Assembly (NCBI RefSeq): GCF_013410375.1
Contig: NZ_JACCFL010000001.1
Coordinates: forward strand, 4,354,191-4,418,190
Direction of reading: 5' to 3'
DNA: 64,000 nt
Origin: Leifsonia shinshuensis
GTDB lineage: Bacteria; Actinomycetota; Actinomycetes; Actinomycetales; Microbacteriaceae
Part shown: piece after piece, positions 49,576-57,681 of the stretch
Layout: the number at the start of each line of letters is the position of its first letter
Position numbering within the stretch: position 1 is the first letter of the stretch
Position numbers and translations under genes: made by a program
The notes under the pieces: generated by a model
The model's database searches: none
Told to the model about the DNA's origin: nothing
What the model saw: the letters and a program-made list of their open reading frames with translations, nothing else

Positions 49576-49908
49576 TCATCCGATGCCGTGCTCTTCGACG
49601 ATCCATGAGCGAGTCTGAGATCGGTCGAGGAATCGCGCCTCGTCTTCAGCCACCCCCGACCCTTCGGCGAGGACCAGCGCCAGCCAGGAGCGGTAGGCGG
49701 TTTCGTCGGGGAACTTCATGTGCGTCATCACATCGAAGCCGGCTGAGAACCGACGCTCGTCGACTGGAGGCAGGTAGTTGCGAACGTAGTAGTCGGGCGC
49801 AGGCGCTTTGCTGAGGATCAGGGGGACGTGGTGGTTCTCGTAGTAGTCGATGAACTCATCCCGCCCGAGTCCTTCGCGGGCCTTGAGAAGGGCGATAGTG
49901 GTGATCAT
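49576..49908 (-). CDS. EthD-domain (dimeric alpha-beta barrel) protein
   Basis: 110 residues; MITTIALLKAREGLGRDEFIDYYENHHVPL is the typical EthD start (KRxxGLSxxEFxxYxxxHH). Such proteins are small ferredoxin-like-fold dimers acting in oxidative degradation or dehydration of small molecules. 130 bp downstream of the hydrolase gene at 50039 on the same strand, possibly co-transcribed. Confidence 0.8.
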   Translation of the reverse strand: MITTIALLKAREGLGRDEFIDYYENHHVPLILSKAPAPDYYVRNYLPPVDERRFSAGFDVMTHMKFPDETAYRSWLALVLAEGSGVAEDEARFLDRSQTRSWIVEEHGIG

Positions 49909-50038
49909 AAGACGCTCCAGAGTTACGTTCGACTGCGCAGCACGGTCTGTCCGGCGGTTTTGAGCCGCCCGGATCCATCATCGTAGCTCGATGGTGCGCC
50001 GTGCCCGTCCCGACAATTTGGTCGCCGCTCCGGCCGGC

Positions 50039-50965
50039 TCACACACCGACCGCGAGCGTCCTGCGGTAGAAGTCCGCAAGCTGCTCAACCACGGTGGCCA
50101 CGTAGGGGTCGCGGTCGTACAGGTCGACGTGGCTGGCGCCGTCGACCCAGAGCAGCTCCTTCGGGCCGACCGCGCGCTGGTAGGCGTCGATCCCCATCCA
50201 TGCGGTCACAGCGCGGGAGCCGATGGCCATGAACAAGGGGCGGTCGCCGATCAGCGGGACCTGCGTGAAAGCGTCGAACGTGGCCAGCTTGTCCACGCTG
50301 GCCCAGTCGAACGTGCGCGCGGCGCGATCGTGGGCGGCACGCGGGGTGCAGTAGTAGTCGAAGCCCTCTGCGCCGTGTTCGCCTCCTGCGGCGCGCGCCT
50401 GCTCGACGGTCTCGGGGAACAGCGGGATGCCGGCGACGTCCTCACCGGCCGCTTGGGCGGTGCGTGCCGCAGCGGCGGCATCCAGCATGCCCTGGAACAC
50501 TGCAGGGTCTTGGGCGCCGTCCGCGCCGTACCGGAACTGCCGCGAGACATCAGCGGGCGAGACGGTCGCCAGCGACCGGATCCGATGGTCGCTCGCGGTC
50601 GCCATGAGCGAGTAGCCGCCCGAGGCGCAAATGCCGAGCAGACCGATGCGCTGCGAATCGACGAGCTCGAGGGTCGTCAGGTAGGAGACTGCCGCCTTCA
50701 TGTCCTCGATTCGCTGGGCGGGGTCCTCGAGTCCCCGAGGAGTGCCGCCGCTCGCGCCCTGGTATGCGGCGTCGTAGGCAAGCGTCACGAAGCCCTCCGC
50801 CGCCAGTCGCGACGCGTAGAGACCAGAGGCCTGCTCCTTCACGCCGGAGCCGGGGTGACCGACGACCAGGGCGGGGAAGCCGGAGGACGCTGCATCCGGC
50901 ACGTAGAGATGGGCGGCGATGGAGATCCCGGCGCTGTCGAAGGTGACGTCGTTGCGTGTGGTCAT
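50039..50965 (-). CDS. Alpha/beta hydrolase, dienelactone-hydrolase-like
   Basis: 308 residues. Oxyanion segment VVGHPGSGVKEQ, nucleophile elbow GICASGGYS with Cys in the nucleophile position as in dienelactone hydrolases, late acid/His in GASHVDLYDRD. Divergent from the XRE regulator (51113), which is its probable controller; this pairing of a hydrolase and an XRE/MmyB regulator is common in actinobacteria. Confidence 0.88.
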   Translation of the reverse strand: MTTRNDVTFDSAGISIAAHLYVPDAASSGFPALVVGHPGSGVKEQASGLYASRLAAEGFVTLAYDAAYQGASGGTPRGLEDPAQRIEDMKAAVSYLTTLELVDSQRIGLLGICASGGYSLMATASDHRIRSLATVSPADVSRQFRYGADGAQDPAVFQGMLDAAAAARTAQAAGEDVAGIPLFPETVEQARAAGGEHGAEGFDYYCTPRAAHDRAARTFDWASVDKLATFDAFTQVPLIGDRPLFMAIGSRAVTAWMGIDAYQRAVGPKELLWVDGASHVDLYDRDPYVATVVEQLADFYRRTLAVGV

Positions 50966-51112
50966 GATGATTCCGTTCCTAAGGATTCCGGCGGCGGCTA
51001 CCGCCAGGTGAGTCCATGCTCGACACGACGTTCACGACATGTAAGCAGCACGAATCTGCCGGGGAATGATCCTTCCCTCCCACAGACCCGGCCGGCACGG
51101 AACACTGGAGCC

Positions 51113-51994
51113 ATGAATGATTCGGCGGAGCGCTCCGAGTTCGGCGCATTCCTCAAGGCATGCCGCGCGCGCCTTCGGCCAGAGGAGGTGGGGCTCCCCG
51201 AGGCGAGCGGCCATCGGCGCGTCGCCGGACTGCGGCGAGAGGAGGCGGCTGCGCTCGCGGCGATCAGCGTCGACTATTACACCAGGCTGGAGCAGGGGCG
51301 GGTCCCGCCCTCACGCGGTGTGCTGGGAGTCCTCGCCCGCGCCCTCCGAATGGACGAGGATCAGCGCGCTTACCTTTACGAGGTCGCGCACGCGGTCGAC
51401 GCGGCACCCCGCCGACGCAGGGCGCGCCAGCCGGTCCGCCCGGCGCTGCGGCGGCTCCTCGAACAGCTTACGTGCACCCCCGCGCTCGTGCTGGGACGCC
51501 GCCTCGACGTACTGGATTGGAACCCGGCCGCCGCCGCGCTGTTCACCGACTTCAGCGTCATCCCGCCCTCGCAACGGAACTACCTGCGGATGCTGTTTCT
51601 GCACCCCGGCGTCCGTGACATGCACCGCGACTGGCACCATGACGCCCGCGACGCCGTTGCCGCTCTTCGCATGGAGGCGGCCGCCGAGCCGGAAGACCCT
51701 GAACTCGCCTCGCTCGTCGGCGAGCTCTCGCTGCGCGACGCGGACTTCCGCACCTGGTGGGCCGAGCGGCATGTGAGTTCTGCCTCCTACGGGACGAAGC
51801 ACTACCGGCACCCCGTCGTCGGCGAGCTCACTCTCGACTGCGACACATGGTCGAGTCCGGACGGCAGCGGTCAGCGCCTCATGGTGCTGACGGCCGAGAG
51901 CGGCAGCCCCTCGAACGACGCGCTGCGCATCCTGGCGTCGTGGTCGGAGCCGGCCCGCGCGGAGAGCACGGCCGGGGAGGGCCGGGGGCGATGA
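51113..51994 (+). CDS. XRE-family regulator with MmyB-like ligand-binding domain
   Basis: 293 residues from MNDSAERSEFGAFLKACRARL. Helix-turn-helix ~10-85 (RVAGLRREEAAALAAISVDYYTRLEQGR), then the MmyB-like PAS-type domain (ALVLGRRLDVLDWNPAAAALF, RNYLRMLFLHPGVRDMHRDW, HPVVGELTLDCDTW) that binds fatty-acid-like ligands in studied members. Overlaps the next gene by 4 bp. Confidence 0.93.
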   Translation: MNDSAERSEFGAFLKACRARLRPEEVGLPEASGHRRVAGLRREEAAALAAISVDYYTRLEQGRVPPSRGVLGVLARALRMDEDQRAYLYEVAHAVDAAPRRRRARQPVRPALRRLLEQLTCTPALVLGRRLDVLDWNPAAAALFTDFSVIPPSQRNYLRMLFLHPGVRDMHRDWHHDARDAVAALRMEAAAEPEDPELASLVGELSLRDADFRTWWAERHVSSASYGTKHYRHPVVGELTLDCDTWSSPDGSGQRLMVLTAESGSPSNDALRILASWSEPARAESTAGEGRGR

Positions 51995-52350
51995 GAGCAT
52001 GGACGGACGCGGAACTCCGGCGATTCGACGCTGCCTCCTCGCTTCGGCTCTCGGCCGGGAGCGAGGGGGACGACTCGGTCGAACTGGGCATGGTCACCGT
52101 GGGTCAGGACCTCTTCATCCGGGCGTTCAGCGGGGTGCGTTCACGCTGGTTCCAGGCGGCCGTGGGCTCGGGCGTCGGCACCATCCAGGTCGACGGCAGG
52201 CTGATCTCCGTGCGGTTCCAGCCGTCAGCGGGCGATGACCGGCGTATCGAGGCGGCCTACCGTGAGCGCTACGGTGCGGCCGCCGCCCTCGTGGGCACGG
52301 CGGGAGCCCGCGCAGCAACACTTCTGATCACCGCCAACCCGGAACGCTGA
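51991..52350 (+). CDS. DUF2255-family protein
   Basis: 119 residues, ATG overlapping the XRE stop (ATGA). WTDAELRRFDAASSLRLSAG and LFIRAFSGVRSRWFQAAVGSGVGTIQV are the DUF2255 pattern, a small beta-rich fold distantly like F420/FMN split barrels. Function unknown; coupled to the regulator. Confidence 0.8.
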   Translation: MRAWTDAELRRFDAASSLRLSAGSEGDDSVELGMVTVGQDLFIRAFSGVRSRWFQAAVGSGVGTIQVDGRLISVRFQPSAGDDRRIEAAYRERYGAAAALVGTAGARAATLLITANPER

Positions 52351-52463
52351 GTCCTTCCATGCCGATTGAGACGACGCAGTCGAGCGCTCCCGGCCGCGTG
52401 GGCCGACACCGGCTCGTCGCCTGAACGGCTACGCAGCGACGAACCCGGACCACGCTCGACTAC

Positions 52464-53012
52464 TCACGCCGCCGCTGCGCGCTGCCGCTCGCGGAAGGCG
52501 GATGCCTTGACCCGGTTGCCGCAGGTCTTCATCGAGCACCACTCGCGCCGATGACCGCGCGACCGGTCGAGGTAGACCTGCGTGCACTCGGGTCGTCCGC
52601 ACTCACGCAGCAGTGCGGCCTCCTCTCCCCCGAGAATCGCGACCGCTTCGCGCGCGAGGCTGGCGAGGCCCTCATCGACCGTGCCGCTCCGTCGCAGGGT
52701 GCCGTCGCGCAGCTCCAGCCGCACGGGGAGTGCGGCCGACGCCGCGTTCAGGTGGGCGATCGCCTCGGCGGGGAGCGGTTGATGACGGATCGTCGCATCC
52801 ACCAGCGAGTAGATGCTCTCGCGGACCTCGACCGCTCGCGCGAGCGCGGCGTCGTCGGCCGGCGGAGCGTCATCGAGCATCCCCGCCTCGACGAACCAGT
52901 CGCTCAAGGCGGCGGGGTTGTCGAGCTTCTCGGTGGGGCTCGGGTTTCGGCGTGCGCGGAGCGTGCCGACGAAGTCGAGCGGCAGCGTGCCGCAGGGGAA
53001 CGCATGAGTCAT
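52464..53012 (-). CDS. CGNR zinc-finger regulator (ABATE-CGNR family)
   Basis: 182 residues. N-terminal ABATE-like stress domain (~5-125; TLPLDFVGTLRARR) and C-terminal CGNR zinc finger (~137-175; RECGRPECTQVYLDRSRGHRREWCSMKTCGNRVKASAF with four Cys). Divergent from the small protein at 53133; two ATAACC-N9-GGTTAT sites lie in the 120-bp gap and an identical pair controls the glyoxalase operon at 57.2 kb, making this protein the best local candidate for their regulator. Confidence 0.9.
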   Translation of the reverse strand: MTHAFPCGTLPLDFVGTLRARRNPSPTEKLDNPAALSDWFVEAGMLDDAPPADDAALARAVEVRESIYSLVDATIRHQPLPAEAIAHLNAASAALPVRLELRDGTLRRSGTVDEGLASLAREAVAILGGEEAALLRECGRPECTQVYLDRSRGHRREWCSMKTCGNRVKASAFRERQRAAAA

Positions 53013-53044
53013 GTAACCAGTCTAATGGGTTTGGCCCTTCGTGG

Positions 53045-53105
53045 ACAACCTGTTTGACAGGTTATGTCTTCGTCTGCCAAGGTCATAACCATTCCAACCG
53101 GTTAT
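53045..53105 (+). promoter_or_regulatory. Double-operator promoter, copy 1
   Basis: Two 21-bp sites of form ATAACC-N9-GGTTAT lie at 53045-53065 (left half ACAACC) and 53085-53105, centres exactly 40 bp apart. Between and overlapping them is a promoter TTGACA (53054-53059), 18-bp spacer, CAAGGT (53078-53083). The same arrangement recurs at 57163-57223. Confidence 0.8.
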
Positions 53106-53132
53106 TCAATCCAGGTCATGAAAGGACCGACC

Positions 53133-53561
53133 ATGAGCGTCACCCGCTTCAGCCTCACCTCCGCCCTCGACCGCGACGCCGCGATGGACGTCCTCACGGA
53201 CTTCTCCGACGCCCGCCCCGCCGCCTGGTCGAGCATCGACCACGACCACTTCCGGGTCCACATGCTCGGCGACAGCTGGGCGGAAGTCACCGAAGGCACT
53301 GCGCAGGCGTGGGAGCGCGCCCGGTACGAATGGGACCGTGCCCGCGGAACCGTCACCATCACCACGCACGATTCCAAGGTCTTCGGGCCCGGCGGGGGCT
53401 GGTTGTTCACCCTGACTCCGGACGCGGCCGGCACCCGGATCGACGTGGAGCTCACGCGCCGCCCCGAGAAGTTCGGCCAGAAGCTGCTGGCCGGTCTCCT
53501 GCCGATCGTCGGCCCGTCCACTCTCAAGAAGTCGTTCGCCGGCCCGCTCAAAGCGGTCTGA
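53133..53561 (+). CDS. SRPBCC-like small protein
   Basis: 142 residues from MSVTRFSLTSALDRDAAMDVL, behind AAAGGACCG. The beta-alpha pattern (FRVHMLGDSWAEVTEGT, GGGWLFTLTPDAAGTRIDVELTRRP, then a long C-terminal helix) fits the START/Bet v1-like SRPBCC fold, which binds small hydrophobic ligands. First gene of the operon with the carboxylesterase; controlled by the double-operator promoter. Confidence 0.75.
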   Translation: MSVTRFSLTSALDRDAAMDVLTDFSDARPAAWSSIDHDHFRVHMLGDSWAEVTEGTAQAWERARYEWDRARGTVTITTHDSKVFGPGGGWLFTLTPDAAGTRIDVELTRRPEKFGQKLLAGLLPIVGPSTLKKSFAGPLKAV

Positions 53562-53589
53562 CAACCCTCACCGGAAAGGACTCATCGTC

Positions 53590-55227
53590 ATGACGAAGCT
53601 CCGAGCGACGTCGAGCCGTCCCGCTCGTCGGCTCCTCCACACCCTGATCGCCGCAGCAGCCGCGACGCTCAGCGCCGTCGCATTCGCCTCGCCCGCCTCG
53701 GCCACCACGGCACCCTCACCCGCGCCGCTGTACGTCACCACGGACGCCGGCCGCGTGCACGGGCTGGCCAACGGGAGCGTTCACGAGTTCCGAGGCATCC
53801 CGTACGCGGCGCCGCCGACCGGCGAGCTGCGCTGGCGGAGCCCGCAACCCGCCGCCCACTGGACGGGCACGCGGGAGACGACCGCCTACCCGCCCGTCTG
53901 CCCGCAGAACGCCCCGAGCCCCAATGGCAGCAGCGAGGACTGTCTGTACCTCAACGTGACCAGCCCCGCGGCCGCGAGCAGCGACAGCAAACCGCTGCCG
54001 GTGATCGTCTTCATCCACGGAGGCGGCTTCGCCATCGGCGAGGGGGCCGACTACGACGCCACGAAGCTCGCGGCGAAAGGCGCGGTCGTGGTGACCGTCG
54101 ACTACCGCCTCGGCCTGCTCGGGTTCCTCGCCCACCCCGCGCTGGCAGAGCGCCCCGGCGGTCCCGCGGGCAACTACGGCCTGCAAGACCAGCAGGCGGC
54201 GCTCCGATGGGTCCAGAACAACATCCGCCAGTTCGGCGGCGACCCCCGCCATGTCGCGATCGACGGCCAGTCCGCCGGAGGGCTCTCGGTCCTCGCTCAA
54301 CTCGCGTCGCCCTCCGCCGCCGGCCTGTTCCAGAGCGCGATCGTCGAGAGCGGCGCGTTCGCTCCTCAGCAGAAGACACTCGCCACCGCCGAGGCTGAGG
54401 GAACGACGGTCGCCTCCGCGCTCGGATGTGCCGACCAGAGCGCCGACTGCCTCCGGAATGTTCCACTCGCGGAGCTGCTGCGCAACGAACCGCTCTCGAT
54501 CACGCCGGGTTACGTCGACGGCGCCGTGTTGAGGGAGCCTGTGCTGCAGGCGATCGCAACGGGACGCTTCAACCGGGTTCCCCTCCTCAACGGAGCCAAC
54601 ACCGAGGAGGAGCGCATCTTCACCGAGCTCGGCCTCAGTGTGACCAAGGGCGCGACCACCATTCTCCCGGGGCCGATCACGACGGAGACCTACCAGTCGA
54701 CCATCGCGTCCAACTTCGGGGTGACCGCTGCCACTGCGGCCCGTATCGCGGCCGAATACCCGCTGTCCGCGTACGCCTCTCCGGCACTGGCGTTCAGCGC
54801 GCTCAACTCGGACGCGAACTTCTCCACGCCGGCGCTGGCCCTCGATGCCGCCGCATCGCTGCACGTGCCGACCTACGCGTACGACTTCAACGACAACAGC
54901 GCGCCCGAGCGGTTCGTGCCGCCCGCCCTCGGCTCGACCGCGACGCACCAGTCGGAGCTTCAGTACCTGTTCGACCTGCCCAACGCTCCGCTGCCCGGCT
55001 CCCTGTCCGCGGACCAGGAGCACCTGGCCGACACCATCCGATCCGCCTGGGTCCACTTCGCCGCAACGGGGAATCCGGCGACCGCCGGACAGGTCTGGCC
55101 GAAGTACGACGTCCTCCGTCACCGCGTGTTGTCGTTCCAGGCTCCCGACTCGAAAGTGGAGACCACGGTGGGCGCGCAGCACCACAGTCTCTTCTGGCTG
55201 AGCCTCACCGCAACCGTTCCTCAATGA
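53590..55227 (+). CDS. Secreted type-B carboxylesterase
   Basis: 545 residues with a signal peptide (HTLIAAAAATLSAVAFASPASA). Carboxylesterase B hallmarks: VHGLANGSVHEFRGIPYA, EDCLYLNV, VIVFIHGGGF oxyanion loop, IDGQSAGGLSVLAQL with GQSAG in place of the usual GESAG, catalytic acid near NGANTEEERIF and His in the ATHQSELQYLFD segment. 28 bp after the SRPBCC-like gene, GGAAAGGA ribosome site. Hydrolyses extracellular esters. Confidence 0.92.
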   Translation: MTKLRATSSRPARRLLHTLIAAAAATLSAVAFASPASATTAPSPAPLYVTTDAGRVHGLANGSVHEFRGIPYAAPPTGELRWRSPQPAAHWTGTRETTAYPPVCPQNAPSPNGSSEDCLYLNVTSPAAASSDSKPLPVIVFIHGGGFAIGEGADYDATKLAAKGAVVVTVDYRLGLLGFLAHPALAERPGGPAGNYGLQDQQAALRWVQNNIRQFGGDPRHVAIDGQSAGGLSVLAQLASPSAAGLFQSAIVESGAFAPQQKTLATAEAEGTTVASALGCADQSADCLRNVPLAELLRNEPLSITPGYVDGAVLREPVLQAIATGRFNRVPLLNGANTEEERIFTELGLSVTKGATTILPGPITTETYQSTIASNFGVTAATAARIAAEYPLSAYASPALAFSALNSDANFSTPALALDAAASLHVPTYAYDFNDNSAPERFVPPALGSTATHQSELQYLFDLPNAPLPGSLSADQEHLADTIRSAWVHFAATGNPATAGQVWPKYDVLRHRVLSFQAPDSKVETTVGAQHHSLFWLSLTATVPQ

Positions 55228-55228
55228 G

Positions 55229-55268
55229 GCGAGGTGCCCGACCCGTCGCGACGGGTCGGGCACCTCGC
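55229..55268. terminator. 40-bp perfect palindrome after the carboxylesterase gene
   Basis: Arms GCGAGGTGCCCGACCCGTCG (55229-55248) and its exact complement (55249-55268) meet with no spacer. It starts two bases after the esterase stop. A strong hairpin without U tract; it also abuts the -10 box of the ABC-F leader and could insulate it. Confidence 0.75.
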
Positions 55269-55278
55269 CCGCGTTCGC

Positions 55279-55336
55279 TATCATGGGCTCGTGGAAATCG
55301 AGGTCGACAGAGCCTAGCCGCCGGAGGATCGGCGGC
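55279..55336 (+). promoter_or_regulatory. Leader-peptide/hairpin attenuator-like element, copy 2 (ABC-F gene)
   Basis: -10 TATCAT (55279-55284), six bases, then GTG GAA ATC GAG GTC GAC AGA GCC TAG (55291-55317), encoding VEIEVDRA. The stop's G begins the 7-bp hairpin GCCGCCG-GAGGAT-CGGCGGC (55317-55336). Compared with copy 1, one stem pair changes compensatorily (A-T to G-C). The rest of the leader to 55558 has no gene; a GCCCGG-CACG-CCGGGC hairpin lies just before the ABC-F start. Confidence 0.7.
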
Positions 55337-55558
55337 TGAGCGGATTGAACACCGGCACGGGGTTGATCATCGGATCCCCTGTCGCCGCAGCCGCCGCATC
55401 TCCACTTCGACACGCATTCCGCCCGCCATCCCCGGCCGGCCGTATGCCTTTCCCCTCGACTCATCCGTTCACCGTCGGAGATCTCGCACTGCGCATCCCG
55501 ACGTCCCGGATCGGTCACGCCTCGACGCCCGGCACGCCGGGCAGATCGGACACGACCC

Positions 55559-57166
55559 ATGCCCAACACCCACACCTCCGTCGTCGCCTTGCACGACGTC
55601 AGTTACAGCTGGCCGGACGGCTCGCCCGCCCTCCGCCACCTCAACGGCGCCTTCACCGGCGGACGGACCGGTTTGATCGGCGACAACGGCGCCGGCAAAT
55701 CCACCCTCCTGAAGCTCATCGCCGGCGAGCTGACCCCCTCCTCGGGGCGTATCGACGTGAGCGGCGAGGTCGGGTACCTCCCGCAGACGATCACCCTGGA
55801 CACAGACGCCTCTGTCGCCGACCTGCTCGGAATCGGTCGCATCATCGCCTCGCTCCGCGCGATCGAACAGGGCGACGTCGACCAGGCGCACTTCGACACC
55901 ATCGGGGACGACTGGGATATCGAAGCGCGAGCCGGCCGGAGTCTGGAGTCCATCGGCTTCGGCGCCGCCGACCTGGGCACGCGGGTCGGAACGCTGTCGG
56001 GCGGCGAAGCCATGCTCATCGCCGTCACGGGACTCGCGCTCCGACGAACGCCGATAACGCTGCTCGACGAACCCACGAACAACCTGGACAGGAGAGCCCG
56101 CCGCGCCCTGGGCGACCTGATCGACGAATGGTCCGGCGCGCTCATCGTGGTCAGCCACGACCTCGAGCTCCTCGAGCGCATGGAGGTGACCGCCGAGTTG
56201 CACGCCGGCCGTCTCGAGACATTCGGCGGCCCCTACAGCGAATGGAAGGCGCAGCTCGAGCTCGACCAGCTGGCCGCCGCACAGGCCGCCCGGTCTGCAC
56301 AGCAGGCGCTCAAGGTCGAGAAGCGGCAGCGGGTGGAGGCGGAGACGAAGCTCGCACGCCGTGAACGAACCGCGAAGAAGACCCAACAGGGCGGCGGCAT
56401 ACCGAAGATCCTGGCCGGCAACCGCGCCAGCAAGGCACAAGCCTCCGCCGGGGCGATGCGTGCGGGAATGGACGACAAGATCGCGGCAGCGCAGGCCGCG
56501 CTCGACGCGGCGGACGCGCGGGTGCGCGACGAGGCGCACATCCACGTGAACCTTCCCGACCCGAATGTGCCGGCCGGACGACGAATCGCGGAATTCCGCG
56601 ACGGCACTCAGACGATCGTCGTACAAGGCCCGGAAAGAGTGGCCATCGTCGGCGACAACGGGGCCGGCAAGTCCACACTGCTGCGACGACTTCTCTCCGA
56701 AGACTCCGGATCGCCGCGGGACGGCGGCCCGGATGCGACGCTCCTGGTCGATCGAGCCGGCTACCTGCCGCAGCGGCTCGACCGGCTCGATGGGACGACG
56801 AGCGCCGTCGAGAACGTCCGTCAGGTTGCGCCGACGATGTCACCGGGAGACGTCCGCAACCAGCTTGCGCGGCTCCTGATCCGAGGCGCCGCAGCGGAGC
56901 GTCCCGTCTCCACGCTGTCCGGCGGCGAACGCTTCCGGGTTCAGCTGGCGACGCTGCTGCTCATGGATCCTCCGGCTCAGCTGCTCGTGCTCGACGAGCC
57001 GACGAACAATCTCGACATCGCCAGCGTCGAACAGCTGGCCGAGGCCCTCGACGCCTATCGAGGCGCGCTCGTGGTGGTGAGTCACGACGAGCGCTTCGTG
57101 GAACGGATCGGAGTGGACATGATCCTGGAGCTGCCCGGTGATGGCACGATCCGACGATCGAAATAA
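55559..57166 (+). CDS. ABC-F ATPase, probable ribosome-protection protein
   Basis: 535 residues, two ABC domains and no membrane segment. Domain 1: GDNGAGKST (~residue 44), LSGGEAM, LLDEPTNNLD. Linker (~230-330), Arg/Lys/Ala-rich coiled coil with interdomain tip (KKTQQGGGIPKILAGN). Domain 2: GDNGAGKST, LSGGERFRVQLATLLL, LVLDEPTNNLD. This is the ABC-F layout of antibiotic-resistance proteins (Vga/Lsa/Msr/Lmr classes) that dislodge drugs from the peptidyl-transferase centre or exit tunnel. The leader-peptide element upstream supports drug-inducible expression. Confidence 0.92.
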   Translation: MPNTHTSVVALHDVSYSWPDGSPALRHLNGAFTGGRTGLIGDNGAGKSTLLKLIAGELTPSSGRIDVSGEVGYLPQTITLDTDASVADLLGIGRIIASLRAIEQGDVDQAHFDTIGDDWDIEARAGRSLESIGFGAADLGTRVGTLSGGEAMLIAVTGLALRRTPITLLDEPTNNLDRRARRALGDLIDEWSGALIVVSHDLELLERMEVTAELHAGRLETFGGPYSEWKAQLELDQLAAAQAARSAQQALKVEKRQRVEAETKLARRERTAKKTQQGGGIPKILAGNRASKAQASAGAMRAGMDDKIAAAQAALDAADARVRDEAHIHVNLPDPNVPAGRRIAEFRDGTQTIVVQGPERVAIVGDNGAGKSTLLRRLLSEDSGSPRDGGPDATLLVDRAGYLPQRLDRLDGTTSAVENVRQVAPTMSPGDVRNQLARLLIRGAAAERPVSTLSGGERFRVQLATLLLMDPPAQLLVLDEPTNNLDIASVEQLAEALDAYRGALVVVSHDERFVERIGVDMILELPGDGTIRRSK

Positions 57167-57223
57167 CTGGTTTGACAGGTTATGGATGGATATGCCAAGC
57201 TCATAACCGTTCTAACCAGTTAT
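57163..57223 (+). promoter_or_regulatory. Double-operator promoter, copy 2 (glyoxalase/flavoprotein operon)
   Basis: Sites of form ATAAC-N11-GTTAT at 57163-57183 and 57203-57223, centres 40 bp apart, with TTGACA (57172-57177), an 18-bp spacer and CAAGCT (57196-57201). Sequence, spacing and promoter placement match copy 1 at 53045-53105. The first site overlaps the end of the ABC-F gene. Confidence 0.8.
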
Positions 57224-57237
57224 GAAGGGATCCGATC

Positions 57238-57681
57238 GTGGAACTGAAACTCGAAATCGCCGTCATCCCCGTCTCGGACGTGGACCGCGCCAAAGGCTTC
57301 TACGAGCAAGCCGGCTTCCGTCTCGACGCCGACTTCTCGACCGACAAGGGCCTCCGCGTCGTCCAAGCCACTCCCCCAGGATCCGAGGCATCGATCATCT
57401 TCGGAGAGAAACTGACCAGCGCACTCCCCGGGTCGTCGTACGGCCTCCACCTCATCACCCGCGACCTCGCCGCCGCCCGCGACGAACTTCGCGAGAAAGG
57501 CATCGACGTCAGCCCCATCTGGCACGACGCCGACGGAATCTTCCACTACGAAGGCGACTACAACCGCGTCCCCGGCCCGCACCCCGCCAGCGACAGCTAC
57601 GGAAGCTACGCCTCCTTCTCCGACCCCGACGGCAATACCTGGACCATCCAGCAGATCGTCACCCGCGCACCGGGCCGCTGA
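57238..57681 (+). CDS. Glyoxalase/VOC-superfamily protein
   Basis: 147 residues from GTG, preceded by GAAGGGA. VOC fold: IAVIPVSDVDRAKGFYEQAGFRLDADF in the first half, DPDGNTWTIQQI in the second. Such proteins are lyases, dioxygenases or drug-binding proteins. First gene of a three-gene operon; stop overlaps the next start by one base (TGATG). Confidence 0.9.
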   Translation: MELKLEIAVIPVSDVDRAKGFYEQAGFRLDADFSTDKGLRVVQATPPGSEASIIFGEKLTSALPGSSYGLHLITRDLAAARDELREKGIDVSPIWHDADGIFHYEGDYNRVPGPHPASDSYGSYASFSDPDGNTWTIQQIVTRAPGR

